Shown in pieces: positions 60,180 to 64,000 of a stretch of DNA of 64,000 nucleotides. The translations under genes were made by a program, and so were the position numbers. A model generated the notes under the pieces. The model was given only the letters and a program-made list of their open reading frames with translations. It ran no database searches and was not told where the DNA came from. Every line of letters starts with the position of its first letter. Position 1 is the stretch's first letter. The stretch comes from Euonymus europaeus (lineage: Eukaryota; Streptophyta; Magnoliopsida; Celastrales; Celastraceae): contig OY756963.1 of assembly GCA_963580455.1 (NCBI GenBank), positions 16,635,555-16,699,554 on the forward strand, written 5' to 3'.

Positions 60180-62139
60180 AGTTTGAGGTTTAATTTTGAT
60201 ATGTTGGTAAATTAAGAGTAGGTAACCTACCCTTCAAATTTGAGACGATTCGGTGAAGAAATAGATAAAGTCCTAGTGTAACTATAAGAGCGAAATTTGG
60301 AATTGGGTAGGAAATTGGGTAAAGAATTATGAATTTAATCCATTGGAACTTGAATTTTAGTTGATAATTTATTGTTACAGGCTAGTCAAAGACAAATGAG
60401 GATTCGTGGATACACCTTGTATCTATGCTCTAAACGGAGAACTCCAGGTTGAGTTATAAACTTTTCTAGCTTACACTTGGATAACGAGGTAAGAGAATTC
60501 TTAGTCATTTCCTTTTGTGAACTCCATTCATGCCTAAAAAGCGTTTTAATTATTCTTTGGTCTTGCATTTTGTGTTCTTGCCTTTATTACTCCTAAGGAA
60601 GAACGAACTTGAATCATTTCATAATATCTTTAAATTTTTGAATGCCTGCCCGATTTACATGTTCAGTCTTTTATTGAGAATGGTTTACTCTCAATCATGC
60701 ATTATGTGGTAGTGTATATAGATATATATACTTAGGATTTATATGTATAATCATGGCATATGCATCGTTTTGCATTAGAGATGCATGGGGGTGTGCGAGT
60801 ATAGGCTCATAGACCTATAGGTTGATTGAATTTCTCATGAGAGGATGGTAGGTGTAGTCCCAACTCGACTCGAGCAAAGTGACTCCCGTGTGAGGCAACA
60901 TACGGAGATCCTGATAGGCCAGTTGTGAACCGAGTCTAGATCTTGTGTGGAGTCGTTGCAACCACATTTTGGGTCATTTATCCTCTATTGGTCTTGGAAG
61001 TGAGCCCGCTCACTAAATGTTATTGATTGGTCCAAGTTGGACTAACTGGCTATGACATGGTGATTGATTTATGTGATTTAATTCATGTTTAGGATACATA
61101 TTGTTGCATGAGACTTTTTTTTGGAATTCAGCCTTATGTATTTATTGTTTACTCTTTTACCCCACTGAACCATCTACTTACCCTTTTACCTTCTTTTCCT
61201 CATTAGAAGTGAGTCTGATTTTAGAACCAGTGATGCGGATCTGTAGGAGTGTCGGTGATATGGTTGCCCACCTGGAGTAGTGAGAGTATAGGAATGGGAG
61301 AGATTATACTCATATTTTGTTTGGGATAATGTGTCCCGACGGATCAAAATGTAATACAAAAAAAATACATAAATTCTCTCTCATTTTTCTGTAAAATGTA
61401 AAAAAGTACCTATATGTATCGGTGGTAACACACTTCCTAGAAACACCTTTATGGTATGATGATTAGAATGAACGGGAGGGGGTGTCGTGTGATATGGACT
61501 CCCAGGCCGATATGAGGTCCAAGTGTCCTAGATGACGTGTATGCATGAATACTTGATGTTTGTATTGCATGCTTATGATTTATGATGCTTGTTTGTTGAT
61601 AGATGGCATGAGGCCCTGCTAGGCTGGGGATATTTCATGTTGTTAAATGGCTTAAGGCCCTGCCTAGGTTATGAATGCATGTGAATTGATGGGATGAGGT
61701 CTTTGTTGAGTTAATAATGTGATTCTATGATTAAATGATGTGCATATTTTCCAGGTTGGCATCTTTTGATTTTTAGTGGAATGAGGTTAATGTGGTTGTT
61801 GAATGACTAGGTTTAATCTATTGTTCGAATTTGCGGATGATTGATAATAAATTACATTGATGACGTAGTTTGGTAAGTTCAGTAACGTGTCATTTTCTTT
61901 TGAGAGGTGGGACAATCCGAAAATGAAAAGTTGTAGATAAAAGCAACCTGTATATTAACTTTAATGCCCTTAAAAGTGTAATTTTAATATCACCAATTAG
62001 ATTAATCAAACGGTTGAGATATAACTTCAGGTGACCCATAAATTACCTTTTATCATTTTGAGAGTCCTTAATTGATAATTTCAAATTAAGATGACCCCCG
62101 TAAAAAAGGATGAATGTTTTAGTTCCTTTACTATTTTTG
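60180..62139. other. Repeat-rich DNA, no gene
   Basis: Appears to be older repeat DNA into which the solo LTR inserted, since it continues 57700-57890 in style. Units with ATGGCATGAGGCCCTGC and ATGGCTTAAGGCCCTGCC recur near 61605-61700. No ORF supported. Confidence 0.4.
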
Positions 62140-62146
62140 TTTTTGA

Positions 62147-62211
62147 TACCAAGAAAGGCGACGAAACCCGTAGAGAAAATACCAAGGAGGGGGACGAAAC
62201 CCCGTAGAGAA
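62147..62211. repeat. Tandem repeat of about 35 bp, two copies
   Basis: ATACCAAG-AAGGCGACGAAACCCGTAGAGAAA-like unit repeated once with small insertions. Confidence 0.75.
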
Positions 62212-62687
62212 AGGAACACATATTGATAATTGTAATAATGATTAGAAGTCTTAGTTATGTAAATACACCTAAAAATGATAATCCTTTATCAATTTTTAAA
62301 TGATATGCTTGCAAATTTAAATTACAATGCAATATTTTAAAACTCTATCTAATCATCCTAATCACATTCAAATTCAAAAATTTTATCATCTTAATAATAA
62401 CTGTAAACATATCTGATTTTTTTTTTTTGGTATCGTTTTAATCTCCTAACAATATAATTAGACACGCTTTTTTTATATAAAAATGTTATAACTTTTGGTC
62501 TCCTAACAATGAAATTAAGATAAGCTCCGTAGAAAATGTTTGATATTATTTTATCTCTATTTTAAAAATTATTTAAAGTAAACAATTTTTTTAAAAAAAA
62601 AATTGTCTTTAGATTGAGAGAAAATATGAGACTTCAGGGATTGGTCATAATTTTGATTTAAACAATATAAAAGAGTTTTCATAATGA

Positions 62688-63026
62688 GTACTAAAAATTG
62701 GTGATGGTGAAATTGAAGATCATAATGATGACGAAGGAATTATAGAAATCTCGGATGATCTTTTTACGAACGACTTATATAATCTCTTGGGAGCAACTAT
62801 TGATTGCACATATCATTCTTTACTTCAAAAAATGGGTGATTCTAAGTATCTTCAGGAGAGAGCAATTCTTGTACGTACACTTAAAATTGTACAAATGGTG
62901 AATGACTCCATGCTTACATTAATTTCGGATGAGGAAATAACTATATTAAAAAAGGATTGTAGATATCTAAAATCAACTCAATTCATAAATCATAACCTAC
63001 CCAAGTTCTTAAAATCTGAATATTAA
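62688..63026 (+). pseudogene. Helitron helicase C-terminal fragment
   Basis: In one open frame: VLKIGDGEIE (family L(R/K)IGDG), an acidic linker with GIIEISDDLF, then TYHSLLQKMGDSKYLQERAIL and VNDSMLTLISDEE. These are the conserved steps between the last helicase motifs of Pif1-like Helitron helicases (Y..L, YL.ERAIL, VN...L..I...E). The ATPase core is absent and the frame ends at TAA 63024-63026. Confidence 0.7.
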
Positions 63027-64000
63027 AAAAGGATTAGATGATACTCGTAAGATTTTTCATATTTTAAAATTAATTCAAATAATTGTTTAGTTGAATAATT
63101 CAGTTGTTTGTTGCAACAAAAAGCAATTTTTGGTCAATATAAAAAAATTAATTAATATTTCAAAATCTTGTAAGATTCCATATTGGAAATTAAATTTAAA
63201 TTATTGTCGTTTCGAAATTCACTTTTTACAACAAAACATATTTTCTTGATTAATATTAAAAAAATAATATTTTAAAATCTTGTAAGTTTAGGAGGAAAAA
63301 GATAAACGTATCATTTTTAGGTGGTTGGAATACTAAATGGATTGCTTTAATTAATTTTTTAAAGGGCAAATTAGATAGAAAAACATAATCATGTTTAATT
63401 TTTGGAGGAAGTCCAGTCCATTTAAAAAATTGGAAATAATGACAAAATTATTAAACTACTCAAATTATCTCTCACTCATTATACGTGAATATCGCTTAAT
63501 CACATTTTATTTCGATCTGGACATTTCTGACATCGGATTGAAGCAAGACTGGTGGCATTGGATTCATATCGGCCAAAGGATTCCAACCCACCAGTCTCTC
63601 CTAGATTCGACATTGAAAACAGCTGCAGGAATGAAAAAAAGTTTTAGGGCGTTGTCGAAGCTTCGCGGTGGCTTTTCGACTGCTGTGGACCTCTGTTCTA
63701 GCCGCTATAGGTCGGGCTTTACTCCTCTCACAGTTGCACTTCTTTTGAGACCAGTGGCGATCATTTTGGTGGTCGGACGAAAAAGTTATGCTAAAAAACA
63801 CAAAATCATAGTTTTAATTTTTTTTTTGTCTGTAAAACGTATATTTCTCTGTAGAACCTTTATTTATCTTTAGAATCATTTTTCTCTATAAAATGTATTT
63901 TTCTCTATACAATAGACCCAAAGCTCGGATTCAATATTAAAACCCTATGTCCCAAGTGATGAACTCAAAGTTCTGACATAAAACTTAGGCAAAAAAAATA
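63027..64000. other. AT-rich end of window, with a hairpin
   Basis: AGACTGGTGG at 63546-63555 pairs perfectly with CCACCAGTCT at 63588-63597, and inner TTGGA with TCCAA can extend the stem. An open stretch at 63391-63873 has no recognisable domain. Confidence 0.4.

Noticed and set aside
63391..63873. 160-codon ORF as a protein gene
   Set aside because: No recognisable domain, the hairpin at 63546 runs through it, and its tail is a T-rich hydrophobic stretch.

Overview
This is nuclear DNA from a flowering plant, almost certainly a eudicot. It has AT-rich introns with GT/AG borders, three recognisable split host-type genes, and dense, nested plant transposable elements: Helitrons, Ty1/Copia, Athila-like Ty3/Gypsy, gag-only LTR elements, hAT, a Stowaway MITE and a solo LTR. 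The species cannot be named from the sequence alone. Splice junctions were placed by hand from conserved borders, reading-frame continuity and remembered protein families.

1-5440 looks like the right-hand part of a Helitron. It holds eight exons of an RPA70-like gene (+ strand, one in-frame stop), then a seven-exon LOG-type cytokinin-activating enzyme gene on the - strand whose reading frame is open throughout, then a textbook Helitron 3' terminus (hairpin plus CTAG followed by T) at 5409-5440. 5475-6945 holds nothing I can identify.

6946-21935 is a nest of transposons. An Athila-like element (6946-13779) has a truncated 5' LTR, a broken gag and protease, and most of pol deleted. It abuts an old Copia element that survives in three pieces. 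That Copia was split by a second Helitron (about 14154-16367) carrying four exons of a class I aminotransferase gene, and by a younger Copia (16745-21624) with 188/189-bp LTRs and a 5-bp target duplication.

22280-29235 is a complete six-exon gene for a Werner-syndrome-like 3'-5' exonuclease (WEX type). Its 4.1-kb second intron holds a small TRIM-like element and a Copia LTR remnant. 29236-41989 is repeat-rich intergenic DNA: a hAT transposase remnant, degenerate tandem repeats, a tRNA-like segment, a Helitron replicase fragment, a broken unrecognised gene with a TATA box, a TIR element, short tandem duplications and a Stowaway-like MITE.

41990-56560 is a 12-exon gene for a 469-residue FemAB-like (DUF482) N-acyltransferase family protein, probably plastid-targeted. 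Its 6.8-kb seventh intron contains two related gag-only LTR elements head to head, forming an inverted repeat with arms of about 2 kb. Intron 8 has a faint LINE-type remnant. 56561-64000 is repeat DNA: a 2,283-bp solo LTR with a perfect 5-bp duplication, short tandem repeats, and a Helitron helicase C-terminal fragment.

The recurring theme is Helitron activity. There are two 3' ends sharing the terminal GACTCTAG, RPA, replicase and helicase remnants, and two apparent carried genes: a cytokinin-activation gene with an open frame and an aminotransferase fragment.
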